A stretch of 64,000 nt of DNA, taken from positions 31,492-95,491 of the forward strand of contig JASWJB010000157.1 in NCBI GenBank assembly GCA_032433595.1, written 5' to 3'. Each line of letters opens with the position of its first letter. Positions within the stretch are counted from its first letter, which is position 1. Position numbers and translations under genes: made by a program. The notes below the pieces were generated by a model. It saw only the letters and a list, made by a program, of their open reading frames with translations, had not been told where the DNA came from and searched no databases. Origin of the DNA: Conoideocrella luteorostrata. Its lineage: Eukaryota; Ascomycota; Sordariomycetes; Hypocreales; Clavicipitaceae. Of this stretch, positions 11,944 to 22,387 are shown one piece after another.

Positions 11944-12839
11944 GTACTTGTAAAAGGACTAGCTGGGTTTGTAACCTGCGTTCTTCAAGTTGCTACGGTT
12001 TAGCCAGTACAAACGACGTGTTACATGTTAATGCAAGGCAATGTACCACCTAAAATCAATACATACGTGTACTAACACTACGTTCTTCCGAGAATCTTAC
12101 GTTTGGTATTTGCTATTGACCTTCTTATAGAAAATAATTAATTTCATACTTAAACCGTCCTGAATGATATTATATAACAGTTTCAATGGTTCACACAGTC
12201 CGAGTTCGTGGCCTTTTTACAGTACGAGATGACACACAGCACAATAGAGCCTAAAATATAATATGTATTTCAGCTTTAAGGAGAATATCTGAAAGAAAGT
12301 AATTCTATAAGAGCCCCTGATGTCTTGATCTTGATGCCGCCATTCGATTTTAAGTAGTGCCATGAGCTAGAACTAGTTTTGCAGGAGGAAATATTTGAAC
12401 CACGACCTGTCGTCACACTATCAGGCTGAGGTTAGCTTCCAAACGCTATGAAAGATTGATGATGTATCAATTAAGCAGGCACTCAGTGACTAGGCGGAAC
12501 GGAATCCATATGCGTTCGATTCGTAGTTCAAAGTGATGCAGGCGTTCCTCTTGAAGGTATCACTGCCCATGTCAGAGAATACTGCTTGTGAGGGCATTCA
12601 GAGGCCACGTGACGTCGTGAATCTAGCGACGCACCTTGGCCTATTGGAGGAGAGTATCATGCAGCTAGCAAACTCCTAGCTGCGGGGTAACAGCGAAGCA
12701 TAAGTAGGGAAGGAGGAGACCAGATTGTTAGAAGGCCAGAGATTAAGACCGTTCACAATACAGTGCTACCTTGTTGCTAAGAAGCTACGAATACTTCAGA
12801 AGTCTTGTCTATCACTCTGCTTTACCAGTTCCCCAGTCG
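11944..12839. other. Gene-free stretch
   Basis: AT-rich DNA with no recognisable coding or repeat structure. A CACGTGACGTC sequence near 12608 resembles a bHLH/bZIP-type site but has no gene next to it. Confidence 0.35.
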
Positions 12840-13215
12840 TCAGAGCCCACCATCAGCCCACCAGTCCTTCTCGACACCGTCAGGGCCAACACCGCAGTGC
12901 ATGTTGCCAAAGACGGTAGCACGCTGGCGGTGAGCGCCGTGAGCAAGCCTCGAAAGGATAGAGTGGGAGGCACATTGTCCTTTCGGCAGGTATTGTCGTA
13001 CACGTTGATTTCCTTAGCTGAGCCGGTACAATACGTACCACTAAATGTGCGGATTTTACACCCGAATGCACCAGAGGTAACAAAATAGGGGGTAGCGATA
13101 GTTTTTCCGATATGCGTTTGTGTAAGTGTATTTGTATATTTTTGTAGAGGGTAAGATTTGAAAAGTGTTGCTTTTTTTCTTCCAAAGATGACTTGTTGTT
13201 CCCTTTTATATTCAA
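12840..13215 (-). pseudogene. Frameshifted small secreted cysteine-containing protein
   Basis: On the minus strand one frame reads FGCKIRTFSGTYCTGSAKE followed by INVYDNTCRKDNV and SFRG, then a second frame reads AHRQRATVFGNMHCGVG and ends EKDWWADGGL before a TGA at 12842-12840. Together they resemble a common class of small secreted fungal proteins with a C-x7-C-NVYDNTC core. Moving between frames needs one missing base near the SFRG/LAHG junction (about 12950), so a single-base deletion is inferred. A TATA-like ATATAAAAGG lies around 13205, but no start codon or signal peptide is found in front of the conserved part, so the 5' end also seems lost. Function of this class is unknown; some are effector candidates. 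Confidence 0.6.
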
Positions 13216-14334
13216 ACACAGGGCATGCGAATTGTAATGAACGCGGATCCTTCCTGAATAGAAGTTCATTACGTTTCTTTGTGAGATGAAGGAACTATAA
13301 CGGAAAGGTATTAATTTGTGCAGAAGAGGATATTCATCGTACAATGTGGCTCAGTTCTTGGTTCTTATTTAGATTATACTCAACTGATAAAACGCCTCCT
13401 AACAGTAATTCATGAAGAAATTGGTGGGAGACAAAAAAAGTAAAATTTTGTCTAGTGCCTCTATACACTCCCTTCACCGACGGCCCCGTCGAAATCCCCT
13501 ATTCATACCCCTGTTATCCTAGACACCCTCGTCCTTGCTTCCTACCTCAGGCAAGGAGGCCAGGTAGTCCTACATCCAGTATCTGTGTAAGCCATACACA
13601 GCAGTTGTGCAATCCAACAACTGATTGGCCTGATACTATTCCACTGATTCAAAGTCTCCAGTTGTTTCTCTGCCAATAGAAGCAGGTTTAATCCAAAAAA
13701 AAGAAGAACTAAAAAGAAAAACTCTGTTGTTGCCTCCCATGATGCTCCCCTTTCCGTAATAGATATTATTCTCTTATCTTCGAATTTCCCAACAACTTTT
13801 GGATTCCAAATAACTTATGATGCTGCCGAGGATGTCCAATATATGGACTCCATCTATTGTAATAACTGCAGCGAAGTGAAGAGAGCTCAGGAGGATTAAT
13901 ATAAGAGAGTTTTTGCCATTACACAAGATCTGAAAGATTTGACAAACCTCCCTCTATCCTGATTCGATGTCAATGTTCACCTTGCTTAGAGAAACTTTTG
14001 GTGATGGACCGGATGCCTCACGTTACTACGCTATAAGCAAAATAAATTAGCGGATTTTTTGGAAGCTGGCACTGACTTATACGTAGACATGACGTTTACC
14101 GTTTGAATTGCTCCTCGTTTGAGACCGCCAGAATGCTGATATTCTCCATCGCCGTCTTGCTCAGTTGGTATATTTTGAATAATTGACGGTATGCGTGAAA
14201 TTGCACCCAGCAAACGGAGCAGGATACAGAGTTTGACTCGCTGACATATCAGATTGGAAGAAGGGTAGTAGCATAGACCTTGATCCACGAAACGACTATG
14301 AATTATCAGGCAGAACAAGTACCCTTAATGCGCT
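13216..14334. other. Gene-free stretch
   Basis: No gene was recognised. A 74-codon proline-rich frame at 13455-13679 and a 95-codon minus frame at 14031-14318 look like chance ORFs. The right end is the GCGCT target duplication (14330-14334) of the adjacent LTR. Confidence 0.35.
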
Positions 14335-14531
14335 TGTTGGAATATCCCGTCAAGGCGTGTGGACACATCACGTGGCCACGCTCTCGCGCCACTTTTATAC
14401 GGCGCGCTCGAGGGCATTCCTCTTCTCCTTCTTCTCTCTTAGATAGCTACGAATGAATTGAAGACCTTTTTTGCCTATTGCTTCGTGTAAAAACCTTTTG
14501 ACGTCAAATCAGAAGCCCTAAGTTTCCTACA
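14335..14531 (+). mobile_element. Solo LTR (copy D of the TGTTGGAAT family)
   Basis: The 197-base element begins TGTTGGAATATCCCGTCAAG and ends TTTCCTACA. It is flanked by the perfect 5-base direct repeat GCGCT (14330-14334 and 14532-14536). TG...CA ends with a 5-base duplication are the mark of LTR-retrotransposon integration; no internal retroelement sequence is adjacent, so it is a solo LTR. It shares with the other copies an ATCACGTGGCCAC segment, a TTTATACGGCG TATA-like box and a CTTCTTCTCTCTTAGATAG segment, but is the most divergent. Confidence 0.85.
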
Positions 14532-15161
14532 GCGCTGCTTCTAATTGGCTACGACCCCCTGTCTAGTATGAGCGGTGAACCTTATGGCTAATCAATGGAA
14601 AATTATACCCGATAGTATTCTACCTAATATGATTAGGAATTTGGCAACTGTTTTTACCTGGGGTGACCCTCTAGACTCCAGCCAGTCAGGCTTCTCGTCA
14701 GGATTTCTTGAATTCGTCGATTTCGTATTCATGCGCTGTGGCTCAGATTCTTAGGCTTGACCAAGTGTTCTACTTTTCGTTACAACCCATAATCGTCGCA
14801 TGCCACTACAGTGAGTCTTTTATTGATAGATTCCCAAGATTCCAGGGGTGTAAGGGATTTAACCGAATTTGAGGATTTCGGGTCAAAGCTTTGTGACACT
14901 CAATATTGCAGCAGGTGGAATCAAAATGAGCCTCTTCGTCAATACACCACACTCACTATTACTTAGGAAATGTGCCACAGAACATCATAAATTCCGTTAT
15001 GGCCGATTTTCCCATCAGTCAGACTAGCTAGAGTTTATCTATTAAGAGGACTAGTTTCCTCGTTCAGAATAGGTAGAAGACAAGGACAGTTCCACTCATC
15101 AGACATCCATAGCTGCTCACTTGTGACAAAATTCAAAATTGCAGTCAGTGCTACTCCCAAA
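14532..15161. other. Gene-free stretch upstream of the EthD relic
   Basis: No feature is recognised in this AT-rich stretch after the LTR target duplication ending at 14536. Confidence 0.35.
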
Positions 15162-15874
15162 ATGTCAGAACGTCCCGGAAAATAACCTGTCAAGTTTACG
15201 GTCACGCACTATCGCCAAACCAAGCACACTCATGATGGGTTCAAGAAGTGGATTACGGAAGAGCATTTGCCGCTTATGGTCCCTATTTTCCAGAGGCACG
15301 GTAAGCTGGGATATACGCTTGTGATTGTTTATTCTTGCCCCCCATATTGAGATAGTGGGCAGAGCATGGCTTGCTCATAAATCTTACATTTTGTGCGGGA
15401 ATTTAAGCACCCCTTAGGGGTAGCTATTCTAGCTATCTAGTATATGTGTGGAATTATGCTTACCCAAGAAGCTAGTCACGTGAGAAAAAAAGGGGTATAA
15501 TAGCTAGCTAGAAGACTTACTCTTAGAAAAACCAACTCCAACCTTCGAGCACCTTAACTGGCTGCTGTTGTTCACGATCAAGGCTTAGTAATAAGATCAC
15601 CCTGTCCATCTGGGCCGGTGGTCTCTTTTCTAGCGACAAAACATCTAGTTCTTCACCCCGCAAGCTCTTAATGATATCATCAAGGAAGAGCTTGGCTGAA
15701 TGTGACTGTTTCATTGAGTATATCTTGCCGAGCATCAACAGTATCAAGGCGGTCAGTGGCGACCCAGACTGGGCAGCTGCCGTCGCGAACCGAGACAAAT
15801 GGGTTAACGCGCCCAGAGCTCTCTTACCAGGTAGGATACACAATGACGTACCTAATGGATGGTGAGATCGCAAG
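15162..15874 (+). pseudogene. Broken EthD-domain protein (dimeric alpha/beta barrel)
   Basis: The first part begins ATG at 15162, reads MSERPGK, meets TAA at 15183, and continues in frame as PVKFTVTHYRQTKHTHDGF, KKWITEEHLPLMVPIFQRHG and LGYTLVIVYS to about 15330. The second part resumes near 15636 with FFTPQALNDIIKEELG and then, in another frame, ECDCFIEYILPS, SINSIKAVSGDPDWAAAVA and GYTMTYLMDGEI. This order matches fungal EthD proteins. About 300 bases of unrelated sequence separate the halves, and at least one stop and two frame changes occur. EthD proteins are often found near polyketide genes, but no such gene is in this window. Confidence 0.7.
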
Positions 15875-17061
15875 CCCATTCAAGCGATGGCAGAAAGTAC
15901 TGACGTAATGGGACACATTCTATATGACTGGTTCTGATCCAATGCGTGTAAGAGGATGATCTTCTACCCCACAAAATAAGCACTTTTGTCAATGTCATCT
16001 CAATTTGGCCGGTTTCCAACTAGCCCCGCGGAAATAGAACGCCATGAAGTTCAGCCCTATTATCTGTTAGATTTAGTCAAATTCATGTATATTGATGGTA
16101 TTAATGATGTTGTTTTTGTTGATCAAGCCTCCTTAAGACATCATTTGCTGTTCAATATGGCAATATGCTGCCGATTCTTCATTTTAGTGGACCAAATCCC
16201 GCCATAGAGCATTATTTCCGTCACTTGGAGGTTCCAACGAAGCTACATGGTTTAGTGAGTGGGGAAGTTCTTATTGTGTACGAGCCCGTAACAAACGTGG
16301 TTATATATATATAGTTCGGAGTAGTAGAGATTATTTCATTTCTGATACTATTAATCGCCGAGTGATATCGGTTGTGATAAAAATTATCAGTGTGAGCAAT
16401 ATCAAGAAAATAGACACATACCGCTATGCCCGCGTAGATAAAAATAGTAGCTTCGATTAGACCATTTCTAATACTAATTGGGCGATTGTACCGGCTAATA
16501 AAACTGACAATGAGAAAAAATTTGGCGGAAATATAGACTGGCGGTTTAGCATATTCAAATACGTAAAATGGAGATGCAAGAATCACCAGGCTCGCAGGTC
16601 AGATGGTTAACACTGTATACTTGAAACGCAAAGTAGAGTCAAATTATGGCCAGCGCAGAGGATTAAAATTTTCGGAGTACTATCAGCCTTGCAGCTCATT
16701 GTGCGTCCTTGCTCAAGTTCCATCACCGCAACACGTAAGAGTCAGTCACTACGTTGACGTCGTCGAAGCGAGTTCCCGCAATAATGAAGCGACAATAATA
16801 TTCCCTTGATTGGGATAGAGTTGCAGCACTGCAAAATACTGAGACGAACTCGTGTAGTCGCCGAGCATTAAACGGAGCCACGATGCCCTCTACTTTAGTC
16901 AACAATTAATTGCACCCAAAATCGTCCAGTAGGAATCAAACCTACAATTGAGTCCGGGATGGAAAGAAGCAAAGCTACATAGCCAGATTTATTTCGATAG
17001 GAAAATCATTCTTTCAATTGCAGCTCTCGCATGTGTAAAAAGCGGCCTTTGGCTACGCAAT
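15875..17061. other. AT-rich gene-free stretch
   Basis: Frames at 15986-16207 and 16221-16586 (minus) are AT-driven and match nothing I know. A T-arm-like hairpin near 16930 is discussed under rejected items. No other structure is evident up to the target duplication GTTTT at 17062-17066. Confidence 0.35.
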
Positions 17062-17066
17062 GTTTT

Positions 17067-17398
17067 TGTTGGAATGCCGCCAAGCACAATAGGAAGCTTA
17101 CGAACCCGTCACGTGGTCACCTTCAAGCCACGATATTTATACGGCGATATCGTGCCTTCCACTATGACTTCTTTTCTTCTTCTTAGATAGACAGACCGAA
17201 TTATTAATATATTACCTTTGAAGCCGATGATCTAGATCATCGGCTTCAGATTGAATATATTCATAAGTCTCTGTTATCTAAGAAAGAAAAAAACAAGTCA
17301 AGGTGGGAGGCACGATATCGTCGTATAAATATCGTGGCTGAAAGGTGACCACGTGACGGGTTCATAAGCTTCCTATTGTGCTTGGCGGCATTCCAACC
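17067..17398. mobile_element. Palindromic double-LTR element (copy A)
   Basis: The 332-base element is an almost perfect inverted repeat. The left arm starts TGTTGGAATGCCGCCAAGC and the right arm ends with its reverse complement. The arms match over about 150 bases, including CACGTGGTCACC and a TATA-like TTTATACG, and the centre GAAGCCGATGATC/TAGATCATCGGCTTC is itself palindromic. Each arm equals the 5' part of the LTR seen in copies B and C; the LTR 3' tail (TGCAACCCACA) is missing from both, so two LTRs are joined tail to tail. A perfect 5-base direct repeat GTTTT flanks it (17062-17066, 17399-17403). The terminal base is C where A is expected. Confidence 0.85.
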
Positions 17399-18021
17399 GT
17401 TTTGTCATCATCAATACTGTGGAGCTTCACTTTGCAAGATTTGGTGATAGTCAGCAAGAGCCCGCATGCGTTGAGCCAGTCATGCGCTTGATGCACCGCA
17501 TGGGTATACAAATTCTCACAATTTCCACATCCCCCAATAACTCGGTATCACTCAAAAGTCCGCTTATAGCGTGATTTGGCTTCAAAGCTCGCACGTCATC
17601 TTGGTTAAGGCCGCTTCCTCCGAACGTTAGAGTCCGGAATAATTACGCTAACCAAGCTAGGAAATAGCTCTTTGATTGGTCACGATGAAAACATTCAACC
17701 TTTAGAAGAGGCCAATGGAATTAAGGCGTTAAACCCGTCGGCGGCCCCACTGCTTGGAGTCGATTTTTGACCAAATCGGGAAGTCAATCTCGTATTAGTC
17801 CATAGGTAGCTCCATAGCCCCACGATACAGAGTACTCCGTAGTCGAGAGATAATTAGAATATCATACAGAGAGCGAAAGTATATATAGAGCTTCCATTGC
17901 CCTCTTCATTGAAATTTTCATTCTCAAAGTAGTTGCACTTTATCACCTCTCAGTTATATTCATTCTTGCTCAAGTATTTCATATTTCATCTCCCATCAAG
18001 TCTTCTCCAACGAATCAAGAC
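17399..18021 (+). promoter_or_regulatory. Upstream region of the SDR gene with TATA box
   Basis: After the target duplication, about 600 bases of non-coding DNA lead to the SDR gene. A TATATATAG box lies at 17880-17888, about 135 bases before the ATG, and the dispersed motif GTACTCCGTAG is just upstream near 17832. A CT- and TCA-rich leader precedes the ATG, typical of filamentous fungal 5' UTRs. Confidence 0.5.
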
Positions 18022-19161
18022 ATGCCTTCCACCACTCATACCAAGTTTGGTGCCAACACCGAAGGTCGTGAAGTTGCCCAAGCATTCTCAGGCGGCATCC
18101 GTGGCAAGACCGTTCTTATTACAGGTGGAAATCGCCTTGGATTGGGATTCTCCGCTGCCGAAGCTATTGTACGTACCTCATACGTTTGAAAAATCACTGA
18201 AATAGACTGACCATTGGCACAGGCCTCGCAAAGTCCAGAACATCTCATATTAGCTGGCCGCAACATTGAGAGAGTTCAAGAGTGTATCGATGCTCTTAAG
18301 CAGCAATTTCCTAAGATTGATTATAAGATTCTTCAAGTCGATCTTTCAGCACCAGACTCCGTCCGTTCCGCTGCTACCCAAGTGCTCGACTGGGCAGATG
18401 TCCCCACCATAGACCTTGTCATCAACAGTGCCGGTGTTATGGGAATTCAGGAGCGCATCTTGACGAAGGAAGGCATCGAGCTCACATTTGCAACCAATCA
18501 CGTCGGACACTGGTTGCTGTCTTGCCTCATCATGCCCAAACTCATCAAAGCTAGCGAATCGAGCGCTAAAGGAGCGACACGTATCGTCAATGTGTCCTCG
18601 GGATCGCCCACTGTATCCAGCATGCGTTGGAGCGACATGAATTTCGAAAAGAAAAACAAGGACTTGCCTCAGGATGAACAACCATCATACAAATTCTTTG
18701 AGAGTTGGGCGTACAAAAACCCCGAAGAGTCCAAATACATCCCTCTTGATGGATACAATCGAAGTAAAGTAGCTAATGTGCTTTTCGGTATCGGCGCCAA
18801 CAAACGACTTTTTGAGAGGCATGGCATCTTGACGCTCGCTGTGCATCCAGGCGTCATCCCAACAGACCTTGGAAGGAATTTCCCTCAAGAAACCCTAGAT
18901 GCTATCCAAGAACGGAGACAAAAGGGAGATTTTGCTTACAAGAGTCTCGGAGCCGGGTCTTCAACGGCCCTTGTGGCTGCATTGGACCCGAAACTAGCCG
19001 ATGCTGTTGGTGAAACTTATCAAGGCAATGAGAACTGGGGTAGTTTCCTGGCCGATTGTCAAATATGCGACAAAGCCAAACCTCTTTCAGTGTCCAGCTC
19101 GGAAGCGGAGAAGCTGTGGGACTTGTCGGAGAAACTGGTTGGACAGAAGTTCTCATGGTGA
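18022..19161 (+). CDS. Short-chain dehydrogenase/reductase (retinol-dehydrogenase-like)
   Basis: Two exons, 18022-18168 and 18223-19161, with a 54-base intron (GTACGT...GCACAG), give 361 residues. The Rossmann nucleotide motif is TGGNRLGLG at residues 34-42, the NAG motif is NSAG at 117-120, a catalytic Ser is in VNVSSGSP, and the active-site pair is YNRSK at 227-231. The longer insertion between Ser and Tyr (MRWSDMNF to YIPLDG) is typical of fungal retinol-dehydrogenase/WWOX-like SDRs. It would reduce or oxidise a carbonyl/alcohol with NAD(P); the substrate is unknown. The gene is intact although it lies in a region of relics and has its own TATA box. A longer ORF start at 18214 reads through intron sequence and was not used. 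Confidence 0.88.
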
Positions 19162-20999
19162 GTGGAGAACGTCCAGGACACTTTTAGGTAGTTTGCAGTG
19201 TTTTTTAGTTGCAATTATCGAACTTGCAATATATTTATTCGTATAATTGACATCTTTCTCATGCTACAGTACTGAATGCCCTGTAACGTAGATACCAATA
19301 GCCACGGCTCATCTTGAAGCGTAGACTTTCCATAGTTACAAAACCCTCCGGATGTGCATGTCTTGGACGTCGATACAGTCCTTACTGGAGACGATTTCAG
19401 ATCGACATGCTTGGCACTACATTGTAAATTTTGAGAAATAAGTTAAATTCTTCGTTCATATTTGAGGCAGAGGCGAGGACTACCGACGTGGCACGACGCA
19501 ATGTGCTACGCGGCGATTTCGGAAGTGCTGAATGCCGACCTATATACGTTTATCCGGAAACGACACTCATCCACGGGATGTACGTTTATCTAGCTGAACT
19601 GCTTCGAATTATGAAAAGCGTGAATGATTAAAATCTGTCCTATAAGCCAAGAGAACGAAAGAGGGAGACGCCTATAGTTATAAAATGCAAAGTAGGCGGT
19701 GAAAAAATACTCGATGTTACGATAGTTCAGCAGTAAAATCACCAAATTCAGCAGCTATCAAAAAGCTGGACAGAGAATCGTATAGCAGTCTTCCAGCTTA
19801 GGTAATTTACCATTTCCAAATGCGGACAATACCCGATATCTTCGTCACAATCGCCGCAAAGCCCAACAGCGGTCAGAATTCCGGTCATGCATGACTGTGA
19901 CGTATGCATGGTGAGCATTTTCGTGTCTATACTTTTCTTCTCTTTTTAATTACATTGAGCACATGGCGTTGTGTGGACAAGTTTGAGAAAACGTGGTACC
20001 CTGCCAATTCATCCCGAACCTTGGAGGAAATCAAGCTACTATGATCATGCATATGCCTGTTTCAGCTGGCATTGGGAGGCAAAGGTTCCCTTCTACTGGA
20101 TGCCACAGCCAGGTTTTCGGTATCGCAACTGCCACTGCTACTAGCGCCACGTTTTGTAATTTCCGGTGCTTCGAGGATAGCTCCCGATTGCTTGCATTTG
20201 ACAAGTGTAGATCTGACCCCGAAGTGGGAAGTGGTGTATAGCAGAGAACAAATATAGCACCCATCACATCCGGGTTTCATTTGAAATTACCAGGCCATTA
20301 GTGATGTGCCTAGCATGACTGCCTGACGATAACGCATATTCAACTAATTGCTCTGATCATTATGCACGCTAGCAAGCATAATAGTCCGATCAAGATAACA
20401 GTGTAACGCAACCACCCAATCGTGCCGCTGGAAATTCAAGCTTATCAAAGGGGGATGCGGGCAATTGAGTGATCAAATAGATCTTGCATGAACGACCCAC
20501 TCCGAAATCTCCAGACTGAGACTCGGTGTTACAATATTTAATAAAAATTAAAATTGCGCATACTCACCCATCACTTGCGTAGATGCAGTGTGCCTGCTGT
20601 GTCACAAAACAAAATCTTTGCTAGTATGCCAACTGTGTCATGTCTCCGCTGGTACAAAAGCCCGCAGAGTACTACCTCTGGCCCTCTGCAGCACGTCGCA
20701 ACTAGGGGTTATATCGGAGCTACAAGTTGTGTCTTTCTAAAGGTACTTGAAAATACCCTATGAAGGATGCTGACTTGCAGGCACTTGAGCACCGAATCTT
20801 GACTAGAGTGTACCTCTTATCTGTCGTTGATACAATATTAGGGCTTACGGGGACTTAGGAGGCAAATTGTCAGTACTTGAAAGCAGACCGTTATAAATAG
20901 CGCCTCCCTCGCCTGTTGAATATTCTGTCTTTCTCTCTAATTGCAACTCTTCAGCTCATTCCCATTGTATCTTATCACAACCTACAACAACATATCAAG
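19162..20999. other. Intergenic stretch with hydrophobin promoter at right end
   Basis: No gene recognised over 1.8 kb. A TATAAATA box at 20893-20900 lies about 100 bases before the hydrophobin ATG, followed by a CT-rich leader with CTACAACAACATATCAAG directly before the start. Confidence 0.5.
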
Positions 21000-21351
21000 A
21001 TGAAGGGATACGCCGCTATCATCAGTGCTGTGTGCGCTAGTTTTGCCCTCACTGCTCCAAGTGCAGTTACCCAGAGGCAGACATACATAGCATGCTCTGG
21101 CTCATACAGTGCACAGTGCTGTGCAACCGATGTTGACGGTGTTGCAGACCTTGATTGTGCATCACGTGAGAACTTCCTAGAATGATGCTTATCTACATAC
21201 AGAATTGCTAATGATCTGCACAGCTCCCGAGGTTCCTACCTCGGCCGATGACTTTTCTGCGGTCTGCTCAAGTATTGGACAGCGTGCCCGCTGCTGCACT
21301 CTGCCAATCCTGGGGCAAGCTTTACTATGCAACAACCCGGCGGGTGTTTAG
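21000..21351 (+). CDS. Class II hydrophobin
   Basis: Two exons, 21000-21165 and 21224-21351, with a 58-base intron, give 97 residues. A signal peptide covers about residues 1-19 (AIISAVCASFALTAPS). The mature part has the eight-cysteine order C-CC-C-C-CC-C with spacings 7, 11, 16, 8 and 10; the last four match class II hydrophobins exactly. The first spacing is two short of the usual nine. Hydrophobins are secreted and self-assemble at air-water or surface interfaces, coating spores and hyphae. The ATG is preceded by a TATA box and pyrimidine-rich leader. No damage is seen. It is an isolated small gene in the relic-rich region. Confidence 0.88.
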
Positions 21352-21558
21352 TCCTAGGTCGTTTGGGTCAATATTGTAACTGAAATTGAACCGCTGCTGG
21401 AAATATGGCTTCAAGATGAAAGTAGCCCAGAGTATGAAAACTGGCTATCCGGCGAAAAATTCGTGATCCTCTTACATAATGTACACTAGAAAACGTTAAT
21501 TTTATTTATGTATACTTTTCATCCCGTTTATGAAAAATTTAACATAGCAAACAGAGCT

Positions 21559-22074
21559 TCATATACCGTGCTGTAAAAGGTCAGCCATCTCTCGTGTGCC
21601 ATTATATGTAATCAATTTCAGTTGCTCTTTTTCTGCTTCAAGAGCGTTGATTGCTCTTTTACAATACCGATCGATGGGATTGCATGGTAGGCTATTTGTG
21701 TTCGAAGTACCCGCGTCGCGTGATGAGCCAACCTGGCTCGTTGAGGAGTTCCCGACACCGTCGCAGTCGATGGGTCCAATACAGTTGCGAAGATGTTGTG
21801 AATATGCGCTCAGAAGCCAATCTTGCCCGCATTGAGCACATTTTTGGTGCTTTCTTCCCTTGTGGCTGCTATAAAGCTTCCACGATGAAAACGATTTTCC
21901 GCAGCACCACCCGGATGCCTCACACACGTGTGAACGCGCAGGCTTGCCAACCAACCAATACTTGCAATGATCGCACCATTTATGCGGGAGAGCCTCATGG
22001 TAGTCAAGCGACCCTTTAAGAAGTGTCTTTTTGCATGTTTTGCATGTTCTGTTATCTCCGCGGCCTTGTTCCAT
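21559..22074 (-). CDS. Cysteine/histidine-rich zinc-finger-like protein
   Basis: The frame from the Met at 22074 gives 171 residues. It contains four consecutive Cys-Cys-His modules: CKTCKKTLLKGSLDYH, CDHCKYWLVGKPARSH, CCGKSFSSWKLYSSHKGRKH and CAQCGQDWLLSAYSQH followed by C. The spacing CX2CX12H repeats, which suggests zinc binding. The C-terminal part has a short helical charged segment (ALEAEKEQLKL). The same frame stays open upstream to 22311 through the 21-base tandem repeat, adding repeated ACPISLM heptads; I treat that extension as less likely protein. No intron is evident. I cannot name a family; it could be part of a transposon-derived or regulatory protein. Confidence 0.5.
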   Translation of the reverse strand: MEQGRGDNRTCKTCKKTLLKGSLDYHEALPHKWCDHCKYWLVGKPARSHVCEASGWCCGKSFSSWKLYSSHKGRKHQKCAQCGQDWLLSAYSQHLRNCIGPIDCDGVGNSSTSQVGSSRDAGTSNTNSLPCNPIDRYCKRAINALEAEKEQLKLITYNGTREMADLLQHGI

Positions 22075-22189
22075 TGGAAGGGAATAGATCAGTGGCCGTC
22101 GAGGGGTGACGCGCCGCGCGCAAGAAACGCGGTGAATTTTAGTACTGACAGGTATTTTCCATAAAGGGCGTTTCATCCAATTAACGGGG

Positions 22190-22387
22190 CATGCCGTCAA
22201 ACTTATGGGGCACGCCATCAAACTTATGGGGCAAGCCATCAAACTTATGGGGGACGCCATCAAACTTATGGGGGACGCCATCAAACTTATGGGGCACGCC
22301 GTCCAACTCATGGTGCACGCTATCTAACTTACAGCGCCCGCAACTTACAGTGCACGCCATCCAACTTACGACGCACATCATCCAACC
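22190..22387. repeat. 21-base tandem repeat, about nine units
   Basis: The unit is close to CACGCCATCAAACTTATGGGG. Five to six units at 22190-22294 are nearly identical and the units to the right (22295-22387) drift, one being shortened to 16 bases. Because 21 is a multiple of three and lacks stops in several frames, long heptad-repeat ORFs appear on both strands (HKFDGVP on minus, PSNLWGT on plus). Confidence 0.9.

Noticed and set aside
15392..15530. Possible LTR starting TGTGCGGGAATTT in the EthD relic
   Set aside because: It has promoter-like CACGTGAG and TATAATAG, but no end or target duplication could be identified.
16915..17010. tRNA-like T-arm on the minus strand (stem GTAGG/CCTAC with loop TTTGATT)
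   Set aside because: The T-arm is perfect and resembles a box B, but no matching acceptor stem, D-arm or anticodon arm could be folded upstream, so a tRNA gene is not supported.
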